Shown: positions 1 through 8,700, numbered from the stretch's first letter. The stretch is DNA of 64,000 nt from Microcoleus sp. CAWBG506 (GCA_020883125.1 JAHREW010000008.1:34794-98793); one strand, 5' to 3'. The notes: a model not told the origin generated them from the letters alone. Program-made: numbers and translations.

Positions 1-366
1 TGTCACTCAACGACAATCTAAATAAACCCGCCCTCCCCCACCATAAATCTCGCCCAAATTCAGAATTCATTGGTCATCGCGTGGGGTGGGGGCGGGTTTA
101 TTAATATTTGGGTTTTTCAATTTAAATCTTGGTGAACCCGCCCCTACATTAATCATGAATTATCGCACAAAAATCATCCAAAATCGACCAAATTGTAGGG
201 GCGGGTTCACCCTAATTTATGTCACTCAACGACAATCTAAATAAACCCGCCCTCCCCCACCATAAATCTCGCCCAAATTCAGAATTCATTGGTCATCGCG
301 TGGGGTGGGGGCGGGTTTATTAATATTTGGGTTTTTCAATTTAAATTTTGGTGAACCCGCCCCTAC
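1..366. repeat. Two near-identical 147-bp direct repeats, period 219
   Basis: Bases 1-147 recur almost unchanged at 220-366. Each copy contains CCCGCC...GGCGGG inverted arms and ends in GTGAACCCGCCCCTAC; the 72-bp spacer carries the opposite arm, GTAGGGGCGGGTTCAC. The same GTAGGGGCGGGTTT core is found around 49.75-50.13 kb, so this is a dispersed palindromic family. The whole 399-bp stretch before the kinase gene is this repeat; no gene is seen in it. Confidence 0.9.
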
Positions 367-399
367 GAGTATAATAAATAATCAAAAACCAAAAGTAAA

Positions 400-1761
400 A
401 TGACATCAAAAATCATCCTCACTATCACAGAAGGCAATCTCAAAGGCCAAGAATTCACCTTTGAATCCCGCACCACCTGCATCATCGGCCGCGCTAAAGA
501 CTGCTATCCCAAAATTCCCGACGACGACAAACACCGCACGATTTCCCGCTATCACTGCTTGCTAGATATCAATCCTCCCGACATCCGAGTGCGGGATTTT
601 GGTAGCAAAAATGGTACGTTTGTTAATGGCGAAAAAATTGGTCAGCGAGAAGCACATCAAACTCCCGAAGAAGCGGCAAATATCCAATTCCCAGAATTTG
701 ACTTGCAAGGGGGAGATGAATTTACACTCAGTGATACTTCATTTCGAGTTGGCATTGCCCTTGACCCGGAAATTGCCAAAACTATCCAATCGGAAAGACC
801 CCCGACTATTCCCCAAAATCAACCGAAACTGTGGGAAATGCTGAAAGCTTTTTTGTTAAAAGCTGTCGGTGGTGACAAGAATATCGGAGTTCTAGGCGAT
901 TATGTGTTGCTGAAGGAATTGGGTAAAGGTGGTTTTAGTTTAGTGTATCTGGCAGAACACAAGCGGACAAAAGAACAAATTGCCCTGAAAGTAATGCTGC
1001 CAAAAGTAGCGGCGAATCAGCGGGCTGTTAATTGGTTTTTGCGGGAAGTTGAAAATATGAAATATTTAAAACATCCGAATGTGGTAAGTTTAAAAGAGTC
1101 GGGTTATGCCGATGAAACTTTCTTTTTTACGATGGAATACTGCAATGGTGGCAGTGTTATTGATTTGATGCAAAAACGCGGTATCACGACTTTGCCTGTG
1201 GATGAAGCTGTGGCGATTATTCTGCAAGTTTTAGATGGTTTATCTTACACCCACAATGTAGAAATTCCTAATGTAAAATTGGCTGATGGGAGTTTTGGTA
1301 AAGGACGCGGTTTGATTCACCGGGATTTGAAACCGGGGAATATTTTCCTGGCGAATGTGGGTGGGAAACAAGTTGCGAAAATTGGGGATTATGGCTTAGC
1401 AAAAGCTTTTGATTTGGCGGGATTAAGCGGTCAAACTCTGACGGGAAGTGCGGTGGGGACTCTGGGTTTTATGTCGCGACAGCAGGTGATTGATTTTAAG
1501 TACGCAAAACCGGAGGTTGATGTGTGGGCGGCGGCGGCTTGTTTGTATGCTATGTTGACGGGGTGTTTGCCGCGCAATTTGCAGGGCCAAGATCCGTTTT
1601 TGGCGGTTTTGCAAAGTGATGCTGTTCCAATTTGCGATCGCACTTCGGCAATTCCCAAACCGCTAGCAAAGGTAATCGACTTGGCTTTAATTGACAATCC
1701 TGAAATTTATTATAAAAGTGCGGCGGATTTTAAGCAAGCGCTACTAAATATTATGCCGTAA
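400..1761 (+). CDS. FHA domain-containing serine/threonine protein kinase
   Basis: This is a Hanks-type kinase with an N-terminal phosphothreonine-binding FHA domain (about residues 5-120; GR at 30-31, SRYH at 49-52, NGTFVNG at 71-77). The kinase domain starts near residue 165 with a glycine loop (LGKGGFS, 174-180), ATP lysine in IALKVM (197), catalytic HRDLKPGN (307-314) and DYG instead of DFG (330-332). A basic or polar insert of about 20 residues lies between the YTH and HRD motifs. No transmembrane segment or C-terminal extension is visible, so it is probably cytosolic. FHA-kinase fusions usually bind autophosphorylated or partner phosphothreonines. It stands alone between repeats, so its substrate cannot be deduced. 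Confidence 0.93.
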   Translation: MTSKIILTITEGNLKGQEFTFESRTTCIIGRAKDCYPKIPDDDKHRTISRYHCLLDINPPDIRVRDFGSKNGTFVNGEKIGQREAHQTPEEAANIQFPEFDLQGGDEFTLSDTSFRVGIALDPEIAKTIQSERPPTIPQNQPKLWEMLKAFLLKAVGGDKNIGVLGDYVLLKELGKGGFSLVYLAEHKRTKEQIALKVMLPKVAANQRAVNWFLREVENMKYLKHPNVVSLKESGYADETFFFTMEYCNGGSVIDLMQKRGITTLPVDEAVAIILQVLDGLSYTHNVEIPNVKLADGSFGKGRGLIHRDLKPGNIFLANVGGKQVAKIGDYGLAKAFDLAGLSGQTLTGSAVGTLGFMSRQQVIDFKYAKPEVDVWAAAACLYAMLTGCLPRNLQGQDPFLAVLQSDAVPICDRTSAIPKPLAKVIDLALIDNPEIYYKSAADFKQALLNIMP

Positions 1762-1967
1762 ATTCGGACTTACTCACGGGTAGTCAGAAACCGGGTTTTT
1801 CCCCAAAATTTTTCGTTTGGGCCCGCAGATTCAGCAAAAAACCCGGTTTCTTTGGCTCGATGGCTAACTCTTGTTAGTTCAACTGCAATTCTTGATAAAC
1901 CGATTCATCACCAAAAGAGTCGATCGCAATCTGAGCTTTTGGCATTACCATCAACAGAGATTGTACA
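1762..1967. other. Intergenic stretch with an AGAAACCGGGTTTTT inverted repeat
   Basis: AGAAACCGGGTTTTT at 1786-1800 is answered by AAAAACCCGGTTTCT at 1837-1851, giving a 15-bp stem with a 36-nt loop. It follows the kinase stop by 25 nt and may act as a terminator, but the same element also occurs at 8181-8242, 50151-50212 and 56119-56152, so it is primarily a dispersed repeat. Nothing coding is seen between it and the integrase remnant. Confidence 0.75.
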
Positions 1968-2328
1968 GTGGAGAAATTAGATTATCCCGAATTGGTGCAG
2001 CAAATCCTGAAAATTCGCACCGAAAATCGATCGCCCAACGATACAGAAATTCACTTGATATTTGAGAGATTTTGGCTGATATTTCCTATCTTGCTACTGA
2101 CGGAAAAATTGCTCCTTCCACTCAAAATATTGCGCTTTGGGCACTTTTATTTTTTTATCGTCAAGTGCTAAGGGTCGATTTACCTAATATTAAAAATATT
2201 GAAAGAGCTAGACAAACTCGGCATTTGCCTGTAGTTTTGACCAGTGAAGAAGTGAAAACTCTGTTAAGTAATGATGATTTATACTCATGTATTAAATCGA
2301 GGTGGACGGGGTGTGAAAAGTCCACTTG
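1968..2328 (+). pseudogene. Remnant of an integron-type tyrosine recombinase N-terminus
   Basis: Two frames together read like the N-terminal core-binding domain of IntI/XerC-type integrases. One frame (about 1968-2090) gives a helical segment; a shifted frame (2072-2328) gives STQNIALWALLFFYRQVL and LPVVLTSEEVKTLLS, the hallmark region just before the catalytic domain. The catalytic half with its R-HxxR-Y residues is missing, and a frameshift near 2070-2090 breaks the rest. No attC-like array was noticed nearby. The family call is from recognised motifs; the gene is clearly dead. Confidence 0.7.
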
Positions 2329-2396
2329 ATGGGTGAAATAGAGCCGATCGAACACCCTAGGCGATCGCCAAAATCGAGACATTCATCACAAATTAT

Positions 2397-3947
2397 TCAC
2401 GCTCGAATCAATGTAATCGATCGCCCCATAGGAGTAGTATGAATTTCAGTATTCAACCGTTCTTCTAATTCCGGTGCATTATCTCTGCGATCGAATATCA
2501 CCAACCAACCGGAATCTTGTCCCAATCGTGCCAAATACCCATCCAACTGTTCCAACCCTTTACTCAACGGATCGACTTTCCGAGTCCGCCAAACCTTCAG
2601 TTCAATGCCTAATGTGACTTCACCATAACGCAAACACAAATCCATGCGATCGCGTCCGATCGCATATTCTCTCTCCAACGTTCCCCCACCATTAATCACC
2701 CGATGCAGAAACGCCATCAACACTAAATGCGGTGCAATTTCGGGGTAAGACGCACTTTTGAGTAAGGGATCGCCATGTTGCAACCAAAATTCTAGAAAAG
2801 TTTTGAGTAACGCTTGCGTGTCTAATGTCCCCTGGGCCGTTAACCAACTCGGTGCAATTTGCGGCAATGAAGCCATTGGCGTTACGGTGAGCACGCGGGG
2901 CAAAACTTCGCGATAAATTGGGTTAGCGATCGTCAATCCACCCTGAACATCCATCTTACACAAACCCAAATCGATTAAAAACTGAATATCATCATTGGGG
3001 ATATTGCCCAGTTCCAAACCCGCCAACATCGGCTCGATAATGGCTTTGACTCGATTTTCTCGCAGTCGTTCAGCTAAACTATCCAAATGCGTATCTTGTC
3101 GTTTGATTAGGATTTCTTTAGCTGATAAAAAATGTTCCGGGGTAATTTCTATAGATTCATCTATCACTAATTCTTCGACAATTTCCTTAGCTAAAGCATT
3201 CACCAACCAAGGTTGTCCTTGAGTGAGTTCAAAAGCTAAAGCTACGGCTGACGGTGTAAAAACTTGTCCGGTATCTTCGGTATGTTGCCCGTAGAGTTCT
3301 GCAACTTCTTTTTCATTAAAATCTCTGAGAGTTATCGATCGCACTTTAATATTAAACGGACTGGATGTATTGAGTCGATCGCTGCCACCGGCAGCCACTT
3401 TGTAATCGCGAACATCGCGCAAACCAATTAAACCGACCGACTGAGGAAACGCACGAGGACGAGAGGGATAACCATTGCGTAACTGACGCAAAACCGACAG
3501 CAATACTTCATTTTGGAGCGAATCTATTTCATCAATGAAGATTGCTAAAGGGCGAGGTGAAGTTTGTGCCCATTGCCGCAAGGTTTCTTCAATTCCTTGT
3601 CCCACCTCCATTTCTTGTTTTGGTGGTGGCTGGAGCTCCGGTGGCAAATAGACTCGCGCCTCACTTCGCCAAGAACTTAAGATTGCTGCTTGGGCTTGTT
3701 GTGGATTGTCATTAAAGGGCGAACCTAACTCTACTGAAACAACGATCGCAGTGTACTGTCCGCTATCGGTAAGTTGCTTGGCTAAAGCCAGCATAGCCGT
3801 GGTTTTTCCTACTTGTCGGGGTGCATGGATGACGAAATAGCTGCGTTGAGCGATTAATCGTTCTAAACCAGGTAAGCGCACCGTGGGGGACAGTGCGTAA
3901 TGAATGTCTTCTTGGCACGGGCCTGCGGTATTGAAGTGGCGCGGCAT
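2397..3947 (-). CDS. AAA-like ATPase with C-terminal PD-(D/E)XK-like nuclease domain
   Basis: The protein (516 aa) opens with the RHFNTAGPC segment typical of a cyanobacterial AAA-like family. Walker A is APRQVGKTT (42-50) and Walker B is LAIFIDEIDSL (about 134-144). A winged-helix-like middle follows. The C-terminus (about 425-516) has an E-x(n)-D-x(n)-ELK pattern (RDRMDL then LGIELKVW), consistent with a PD-(D/E)XK nuclease fold, followed by a glutamine-rich helix. Such proteins are found in many copies in filamentous cyanobacteria and are suspected of roles in mobile or defence functions, which is unproven. The gene is isolated on the minus strand beside an integrase relic and an antitoxin relic. 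Confidence 0.8.
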   Translation of the reverse strand: MPRHFNTAGPCQEDIHYALSPTVRLPGLERLIAQRSYFVIHAPRQVGKTTAMLALAKQLTDSGQYTAIVVSVELGSPFNDNPQQAQAAILSSWRSEARVYLPPELQPPPKQEMEVGQGIEETLRQWAQTSPRPLAIFIDEIDSLQNEVLLSVLRQLRNGYPSRPRAFPQSVGLIGLRDVRDYKVAAGGSDRLNTSSPFNIKVRSITLRDFNEKEVAELYGQHTEDTGQVFTPSAVALAFELTQGQPWLVNALAKEIVEELVIDESIEITPEHFLSAKEILIKRQDTHLDSLAERLRENRVKAIIEPMLAGLELGNIPNDDIQFLIDLGLCKMDVQGGLTIANPIYREVLPRVLTVTPMASLPQIAPSWLTAQGTLDTQALLKTFLEFWLQHGDPLLKSASYPEIAPHLVLMAFLHRVINGGGTLEREYAIGRDRMDLCLRYGEVTLGIELKVWRTRKVDPLSKGLEQLDGYLARLGQDSGWLVIFDRRDNAPELEERLNTEIHTTPMGRSITLIRA

Positions 3948-4016
3948 AGGTCAAGTGGGGCGAATGGGGCTGCTCTCAGTTTACTGTACTGTTGTCGGAA
4001 TGTGATTCTGTGGTTG

Positions 4017-4139
4017 TTAAGCGGGGATTTGTTTTGACTCATTGCGATCGAGGAAAATCTCTGGTGGAATCCTTAATTCTCGATCGAGCTTCCGAATCAT
4101 CTCCAAAGTCAGGCAGCGTTTGCGAGATAACGCTCCGCT
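4017..4139 (-). pseudogene. Remnant of a HigA-like HTH antitoxin, C-terminal end
   Basis: On the minus strand, a short open frame ending at TAA 4017-4019 reads LSRKRCLTLEMIRKL followed by RELRIPPEIFL. This matches the pattern seen at the C-terminus of HigA/Xre-type antitoxins (GKRxLSLxMIRxLHxxLGIPAEVL). A stop codon sits just upstream in the same frame, so only the tail survives. No toxin partner is visible. The rest of 3948-4217 shows nothing else coding. Confidence 0.45.
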
Positions 4140-4217
4140 TCACCCACCCGCCGCTAGAATCTTTCATGCTTAACCAACTAACCCAATACGGTCGGTGTGC
4201 AACAGGATTGTTATGTG

Positions 4218-4952
4218 TCAGTTACCTACAAGTTCCATAGGAATTAGAACAGGGTTGCGACTCTTCAGAATTCTCTCAGAGCCCCCAAGACTAAGATTGC
4301 GCTCGGCTTTAATAACTCTAAGTTGCGCCATTTTATGATGATATCGTCGAAACTTATCCTTTAACTCTAGATCGATGATAGTTGTTTGAAACTGTGCATC
4401 CTGATCCATCGACAACATTTCAGGTTTTATTTCAATATCATTAGCGCCTATAAAAGTGTTCACAAGAACCTGAAACGTCAATGGTTTTTTATGGTCAAGA
4501 TGGCTCTCATAGATGGCTATCTTATCGCCAGTAATATCGCATTCAACCTTTCCATGCTGATCGGAAAACTTTTCAAAGAATTTTTCTTTAGTTAGCCGAA
4601 GATCATCTTGGACAGAGGCACGGCAGGCTTCTAAAAACTCCTGGTAAAGAGATTTTCGTTTAGCAGAAATTGCTGTTCGATAAGAAAAATCTGTTTGAGA
4701 GCCATCTGTTCTTTCTATCCAAAAGCAGCTTGTCGGCATATCTGTTCTATCTTTGTACAAACGCTTTACACCACATCCAATTTTTTTATCCGCTTCAGGA
4801 TGGCGTTCCAGAAGAGCTAGCAATGTATCATGATTGTCACCTGTTATGGTTTGACCATTGCGATAGCTATCCAACATATTTTTGAAGTGATCAATAGCAT
4901 CCTTCTGGAATTTGAACTCTATTCCATTTAAAACAATTGATTGCCTTGCCAT
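4218..4952 (-). CDS. DUF3223 (DCL-like) domain protein
   Basis: A 244-aa soluble protein. The N-terminal 90 residues carry the DUF3223 pattern: HPEADKKIGCGVKRLYKDR followed by TSCFWIERTDGSQTDFSY. This fold is known from the plant DCL protein (plastid rRNA maturation) and from many bacterial orphan proteins, some in defence or restriction neighbourhoods. Residues 100-244 are charged and unassigned. No signal peptide or membrane segment is seen. It is monocistronic between remnants of mobile modules, so it may itself be accessory. Its biochemical function is unknown. Confidence 0.75.
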   Translation of the reverse strand: MARQSIVLNGIEFKFQKDAIDHFKNMLDSYRNGQTITGDNHDTLLALLERHPEADKKIGCGVKRLYKDRTDMPTSCFWIERTDGSQTDFSYRTAISAKRKSLYQEFLEACRASVQDDLRLTKEKFFEKFSDQHGKVECDITGDKIAIYESHLDHKKPLTFQVLVNTFIGANDIEIKPEMLSMDQDAQFQTTIIDLELKDKFRRYHHKMAQLRVIKAERNLSLGGSERILKSRNPVLIPMELVGN

Positions 4953-4975
4953 TTAAACTCCGTACCAGTTATCCA

Positions 4976-5319
4976 TGACGTATAACGATTTAGTTCAACT
5001 GCGCGCGGTCGCCTATCAACGCAGCTAACAATCTTAAATTCGCGTCAGTTGCGACGACTAGACTTATCGAAGCACCCCATACGAAAAACATTGAGCTTTG
5101 GCAGATTATTTACCCTGCTCCCGATAAATATCATAATTATATCGCAGTTGCGGTACAATACTGGATATAGTCGAATAATACCGCAGCTTGATGATGTATG
5201 TCAACCGCTTCTTACTCCCGATCGGAATCTCCTTTCCTCGATCGAATTCGCCGCACGATTCGACTCAATCACTGAAGCCGCCGCACTGAAAAAAGATATC
5301 TATATTAGAAGATTTTAGA
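4976..5319 (+). pseudogene. Possible decayed gene of unknown family
   Basis: Three short frames look protein-like in succession: one starting with ATG at 4976 (MTYNDLVQLRAVAYQRS), a shifted frame reading KNIELWQIIYPAPDKYHNY and AVAVQYWI, and a third ending in SSIEFAARFDSITEAA and KKDIY. Each is cut by stops or frameshifts. I do not recognise the family. This may be a degraded gene or chance; it is the only content seen between 4953 and 5365. Confidence 0.25.
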
Positions 5320-5365
5320 TTAGAGAGCATTTAGAGTCGATCGCATACTCTCGGTGATCGGTGTA

Positions 5366-5698
5366 TTATGATAAAGCAAGCAGCGATAAACTCTCATCTT
5401 CATAAAATAACTCGATCGCGTTAAAATCCCGACGTAGCAAATTTTCAACTTGCAATGTCGAACAGTTTCCAAGGCGAAGCCAAATAACTTTTGGTGGATT
5501 CCCAAATACCAAGCTCAGATCGTGCATATCCGCGTCTTTCGAGACAATCATCAAATTATTGTCTTTTGAATAATCCCAAACTATTGGATCGATCGCTACT
5601 TTCATGCCCACATCTCGAACGTGAAGCGAATTTGGGAAAAGATCGCTCAAACGGTTCGGCAACTTGGGCGACAAGTTTTCATCAAAAAGTAATTTTAT
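5366..5698 (-). CDS. DUF5615 PIN-like toxin, apparent ATA start codon
   Basis: The product resembles DUF5615/Mut7-C-like PIN-fold proteins, usually toxins paired with DUF433 antitoxins. The conserved N-terminus reads (I)KLLFDENLSPKLPNRL, containing the first acidic active-site residue, and VSKDADMHD follows further on. The codon where the family has its start Met is ATA (5696-5698, complement), inside the overlap with the antitoxin stop (ATAA). No ATG, GTG or TTG lies upstream before a stop. The next usable start, TTG at 5672-5674, would remove the FDEN acidic residue. The toxin is therefore either made weakly from ATA or silenced. It lies directly downstream of the antitoxin gene. Confidence 0.8.
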   Translation of the reverse strand: MKLLFDENLSPKLPNRLSDLFPNSLHVRDVGMKVAIDPIVWDYSKDNNLMIVSKDADMHDLSLVFGNPPKVIWLRLGNCSTLQVENLLRRDFNAIELFYEDESLSLLALS

Positions 5699-5925
5699 GC
5701 CGATAAGGTCGCAGTCATAAACCGACGCTCGCGGTCAGCAGCATAAGCTATACAGGCTTTTAAATCTTCTCGCGTCAAATCGGGAAAATCATCTAGAATT
5801 TCTGCTTCGGTCATCTCGGAAGCCAGGTACTCAAGCACTTCATAAACCGTAATTCGCAAGCCGCGTACACAAGGCTTACCACCGCGTTTATTTGCTTCGA
5901 TCGTGATGTGGTTTCGGTAGTTCAT
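5695..5925 (-). CDS. DUF433 family antitoxin
   Basis: A 76-aa protein with the DUF433 pattern: ITIEANKRGGKPCVRGLRIT, a VYEVLEYLASEMTEAEIL helix-turn-helix-like section and the FPDLTREDLKACIAYAADRE tail. DUF433 proteins are VapB-like antitoxins that bind DUF5615 PIN toxins and probably repress their own promoter. ATG at 5925 is preferred; a GTG nine bases upstream is possible. Its stop codon overlaps the first codon of the toxin, so the two are translationally coupled. Confidence 0.85.
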   Translation of the reverse strand: MNYRNHITIEANKRGGKPCVRGLRITVYEVLEYLASEMTEAEILDDFPDLTREDLKACIAYAADRERRFMTATLSA

Positions 5926-6094
5926 AAAAAACACTCGGTAATACCATTTTTCTGTGAAGCTGCATAGAATGTATCCTTTACAGGAAAGGATTTCAGGCTT
6001 CCCATTCTGTGCAGCGACCTACAGAATTGCTATAAGTGGGAAACGATCGCCTCTTCAGACATGAAAGGGAAACGATCGACCAAATGCCAAAGTT

Positions 6095-7006
6095 CTACTC
6101 TTCCACCCGATAGCCCAATTCTGCTAAACGAGTGCGGGACTGCCGCCACTTCGGCTGCACCTTGACAAAGAGCTCCAAATATACCTTACCTTCAATTAAC
6201 TTTTGAATCTGTTCGCGGGCTGCGCTGCCGATCGACTTGAGCATACTGCCGCTTTTACCGATTAAAATACCTTTTTGGGAGTCCCGTTCGACGTGAATTG
6301 AAGCGAGAATACGAGTGATTTTCGGTTCTTCTTCCACAACTTCGATCGCGATTGCTACAGAATGCGGCACTTCTTCCCGCGTTTGCAACAAAATCTGTTC
6401 CCGAATCAACTCACCCATGATAAAGCGTTCCGGCTGGTCTGTCACCAAATCCGGCGGATAATAATAAGGCCCAACATCCAAATGTTGGACTAATAATTTT
6501 TGCAGCGACTCGACTCCCTCGCCAGTTAGAGCCGAAAACTTGACGACTGGCCACTCAGGATTGACAATTTGCTCATAAGTGCGATCGATTAACACGGAAT
6601 CCTCCGGTTGTTCGTCCAGCTTATTCATCCCCAGAATCACCGGAACTTTGCAATTGCTGAGAATTTCGATAATATATCGATCGCCCCCGCCGGATTCCAC
6701 CGAGCCATCCACCACAAATAGCACTAAATCGACCGATTGAATCGCCGTTCGAGCATTTTGCACCAAAACCTTACCCAATTGGTGATGAGGCTTGTGAATT
6801 CCCGGAGTATCCACAAAAATTATCTGTGCCTCATCCGTCGTCAAAATACCCCGCAGTCGATTCCGAGTCGTCTGAGAAACCGGTGAAGTAATCGCAATTT
6901 TCTGCCCCACCAACAGATTCATCAGGGTTGACTTCCCCACATTCGGGCGCCCGACAATCGCCACAAACCCCGATTTGTAACCCGCAGGAGCCGCGGGAAC
7001 ACTCAT
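6095..7006 (-). CDS. era: GTPase Era
   Basis: Era is the essential Ras-like GTPase that binds the 3' end of 16S rRNA during 30S subunit maturation. The G1 motif is GRPNVGKST, followed by SQTTRNRLRG (G2), DTPG (G3) and NKLD (G4). The C-terminal KH RNA-binding domain contains GILIGKSGSMLKSIG and ends in WRQSRTRLAELGY. I chose ATG at 7006 because MSVPAAPAGYKSGF matches the usual short cyanobacterial N-terminus; upstream GTG/TTG codons in frame would add about 16 residues. It is monocistronic and complete (303 aa). Confidence 0.96.
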   Translation of the reverse strand: MSVPAAPAGYKSGFVAIVGRPNVGKSTLMNLLVGQKIAITSPVSQTTRNRLRGILTTDEAQIIFVDTPGIHKPHHQLGKVLVQNARTAIQSVDLVLFVVDGSVESGGGDRYIIEILSNCKVPVILGMNKLDEQPEDSVLIDRTYEQIVNPEWPVVKFSALTGEGVESLQKLLVQHLDVGPYYYPPDLVTDQPERFIMGELIREQILLQTREEVPHSVAIAIEVVEEEPKITRILASIHVERDSQKGILIGKSGSMLKSIGSAAREQIQKLIEGKVYLELFVKVQPKWRQSRTRLAELGYRVEE

Positions 7007-7054
7007 AACTTCTGATAAGTCTATAATCTTGCTATCTTCCACTAAAATCACCAA

Positions 7055-7504
7055 TATTCAATCAAGCCCCTTCTCCACCCATTCTCCCCTGAAAATGGTA
7101 AAACGACAATTCGATCGAGAAGGAAACAGCAAGAGCGCAGATTTTCTTGACATCCACAGCATCTCGTCATCTCCCCATCTCGCCATCTCCTCATCCCAAA
7201 GCTTGATATCTGAGACAAAATTTGATAAAGTTCCCACAGGCATCCCTGAAAAATCAATAATTATGCTCAAACCCAGTTCCCCAACCTGTCAAAAATTCAG
7301 ACCAGTAAAAATTTAACTGAACTGAAACCATTTTACAGTTTGTCTGGGAAGGCAGTTTGAAAATTTTTGGGGATGTGTGGTAATCAATTAAGTGGCTGAA
7401 ACTAACACCAAAAACTCATGATTAACAGCTTGTTTTTAATGAGAAACTAAGGTTTGTGGAGTCCACCTAATTAGTGTTCCTATAAAGTTGAGGAGATGAA
7501 TCTA
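7055..7504. other. Intergenic stretch with a GATGRCGAGAT-type short repeat
   Basis: A run of ATCTCCTCATC/ATCTCGTCATC-like decamers lies at about 7160-7198. A minus-strand frame beginning near 7270 (MSIIIDFSGMPVGTL) stays open through the repeats but resembles nothing I know. The distal part should contain the promoter of the following secreted-protein gene. No other structure is seen. Confidence 0.5.
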
Positions 7505-7930
7505 ATGAAATCGAAATTATTTTGGAGTTGCTGCACCGTTTTGGTAGCCAGCTTGCCGATGCCCAGCTTCGCTCAAACCAAACCTGTAGAAGTACGTTTT
7601 GACTATAAAGGCAGCTCGATGAAGTATCAAGTCCTACCGGGCGCAATACCTGACAGAACCTTGCCCCGATCCTTTGATTTTCCAATTATTACCAATGTTG
7701 CTACTGACACTAGCGTCACCAGCGATTATTTAATTACCGATGAGTTTCGCGCCCCAGCGACTCGTCAAGAATACACTTCGGCTCTCAACACCTGGGCAGC
7801 AGCAGTGAAAGAATGCATGGTTAACAAAAAACCCCGCTTGATTCGTGCTAGTACCAAAAATCCAGTTTTGTTTGATGGCAAAGCAGGCACGATTGTGAGA
7901 AACGCTAATAACCGTGCAGTTTGCAAATAA
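7505..7930 (+). CDS. Small secreted protein of unknown function
   Basis: 141 aa with a Sec signal peptide (KSKLFWSCCTVLVASLPMPSFA, cleavage after SFAQ) and a mature domain of about 115 residues with two cysteines. ATG at 7505 is preferred over 7496 because GAGGAG ends nine bases before 7505 but directly abuts 7496. The mature part has a VRFDYKGSSMKYQVLPGAIP section and ends in VRNANNRAVCK. I do not recognise the family. A strong terminator follows, so it is a single-gene unit, presumably periplasmic. Confidence 0.75.
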   Translation: MKSKLFWSCCTVLVASLPMPSFAQTKPVEVRFDYKGSSMKYQVLPGAIPDRTLPRSFDFPIITNVATDTSVTSDYLITDEFRAPATRQEYTSALNTWAAAVKECMVNKKPRLIRASTKNPVLFDGKAGTIVRNANNRAVCK

Positions 7931-7980
7931 TCGAGTAGATTTTGCTTTCTGAAAACCAAAAATCAAGAGCATTCTTGAAC

Positions 7981-8013
7981 AAAAAGAGCAATGGAAAAGC
8001 TATTGCTCTTTTT
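7981..8013 (+). terminator. Rho-independent terminator
   Basis: AAAAAGAGCAAT (7981-7992) pairs with ATTGCTCTTTTT (8002-8013) around a 9-nt loop, with the T-run inside the 3' arm. It lies 50 nt after the secreted-protein stop. Confidence 0.9.
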
Positions 8014-8180
8014 GTTTGCTAAATTTCAATGAATATCAATAGCATCGGAATTAATATTACCCGAAATTAGTCCAAGGCAGTGCCGTTTCCCTATCTGATT
8101 ATTTTGGGGTAGGGACACTCCAAAAGCCGTCTCCGAACTATCATCTCGCTCGTGGAACCTGAATTGATATCAAGGAGGCA

Positions 8181-8242
8181 AAAACCCGGTTTCTTAAGGT
8201 AGTTGTGTCATTTTACGTGGATGCGCCAGAAACCGGGTTTTT
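8181..8242. repeat. ACCGGGTTT inverted repeat overlapping a gene 3' end
   Basis: AAAACCCGGTTTCT (8181-8194) and AGAAACCGGGTTTTT (8228-8242) form the same dispersed hairpin family as at 1786-1851. The right arm lies inside the C-terminal codons of the minus-strand gene ending at 8213. Confidence 0.85.
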
Positions 8243-8530
8243 AGGTTGGTAGTCCGATCGAGTGGCGCAAAATTCATTTGTACTGAGCAAAATTTCGCCG
8301 TAGTCAGGAATCCAAGCCAACCATTTTTCCTCGGAACACTCACACAACAGCCATGCTTCATCAAAGCTGAATGCTGTTGGCGGATTGAATAATTTAACCC
8401 AGGTAGAAGGGGCAAATTTGGGTGTTGGTGCTGCGGGTTGCAATGCCAATTTTTCCCACCAGCTTCCACTTGTGACACTTCCTTGACGAACTTTAGGTAG
8501 CCAAGTACGAATATCGGTTTCTAGTTTCAT
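8213..8530 (-). CDS. Conserved small hypothetical protein
   Basis: 105 aa, soluble, tryptophan-rich (RTWLPKV, SWWEKL, EKWLAWIPDYGEILL). The start is ATG at 8530, preceded by a consensus AGGAGGTG at ideal spacing; a longer frame upstream has no such site. The final residues (PKNPVSGAS) are encoded by a copy of the ACCGGGTTT repeat, so the original C-terminus was probably replaced by repeat sequence. I do not recognise a domain. The acidic-aromatic composition and lack of signal suggest a cytosolic protein. Confidence 0.65.
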   Translation of the reverse strand: MKLETDIRTWLPKVRQGSVTSGSWWEKLALQPAAPTPKFAPSTWVKLFNPPTAFSFDEAWLLCECSEEKWLAWIPDYGEILLSTNEFCATRSDYQPKNPVSGAST

Positions 8531-8700
8531 TTTCACACCTCCTGTTGAGGGATGAGTCTGCACCAGGGCTTGCAACAACGCAGGGCGAAGGCGCAGAAAA
8601 TTGTTTATGTAGTCTATGTTACAGATTTTCTATGGTAAATGTGCATGATTGTAGTAAAACTTTACAGGTCAGAGCCAAAAACCGGAGCAAAACAGGTCTT

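Noticed and set aside
5049-5318. Single 89-codon gene on the plus strand
   Set aside because: Only its last third looks protein-like and other protein-like pieces lie in different frames, so it was treated as a possible decayed gene instead.
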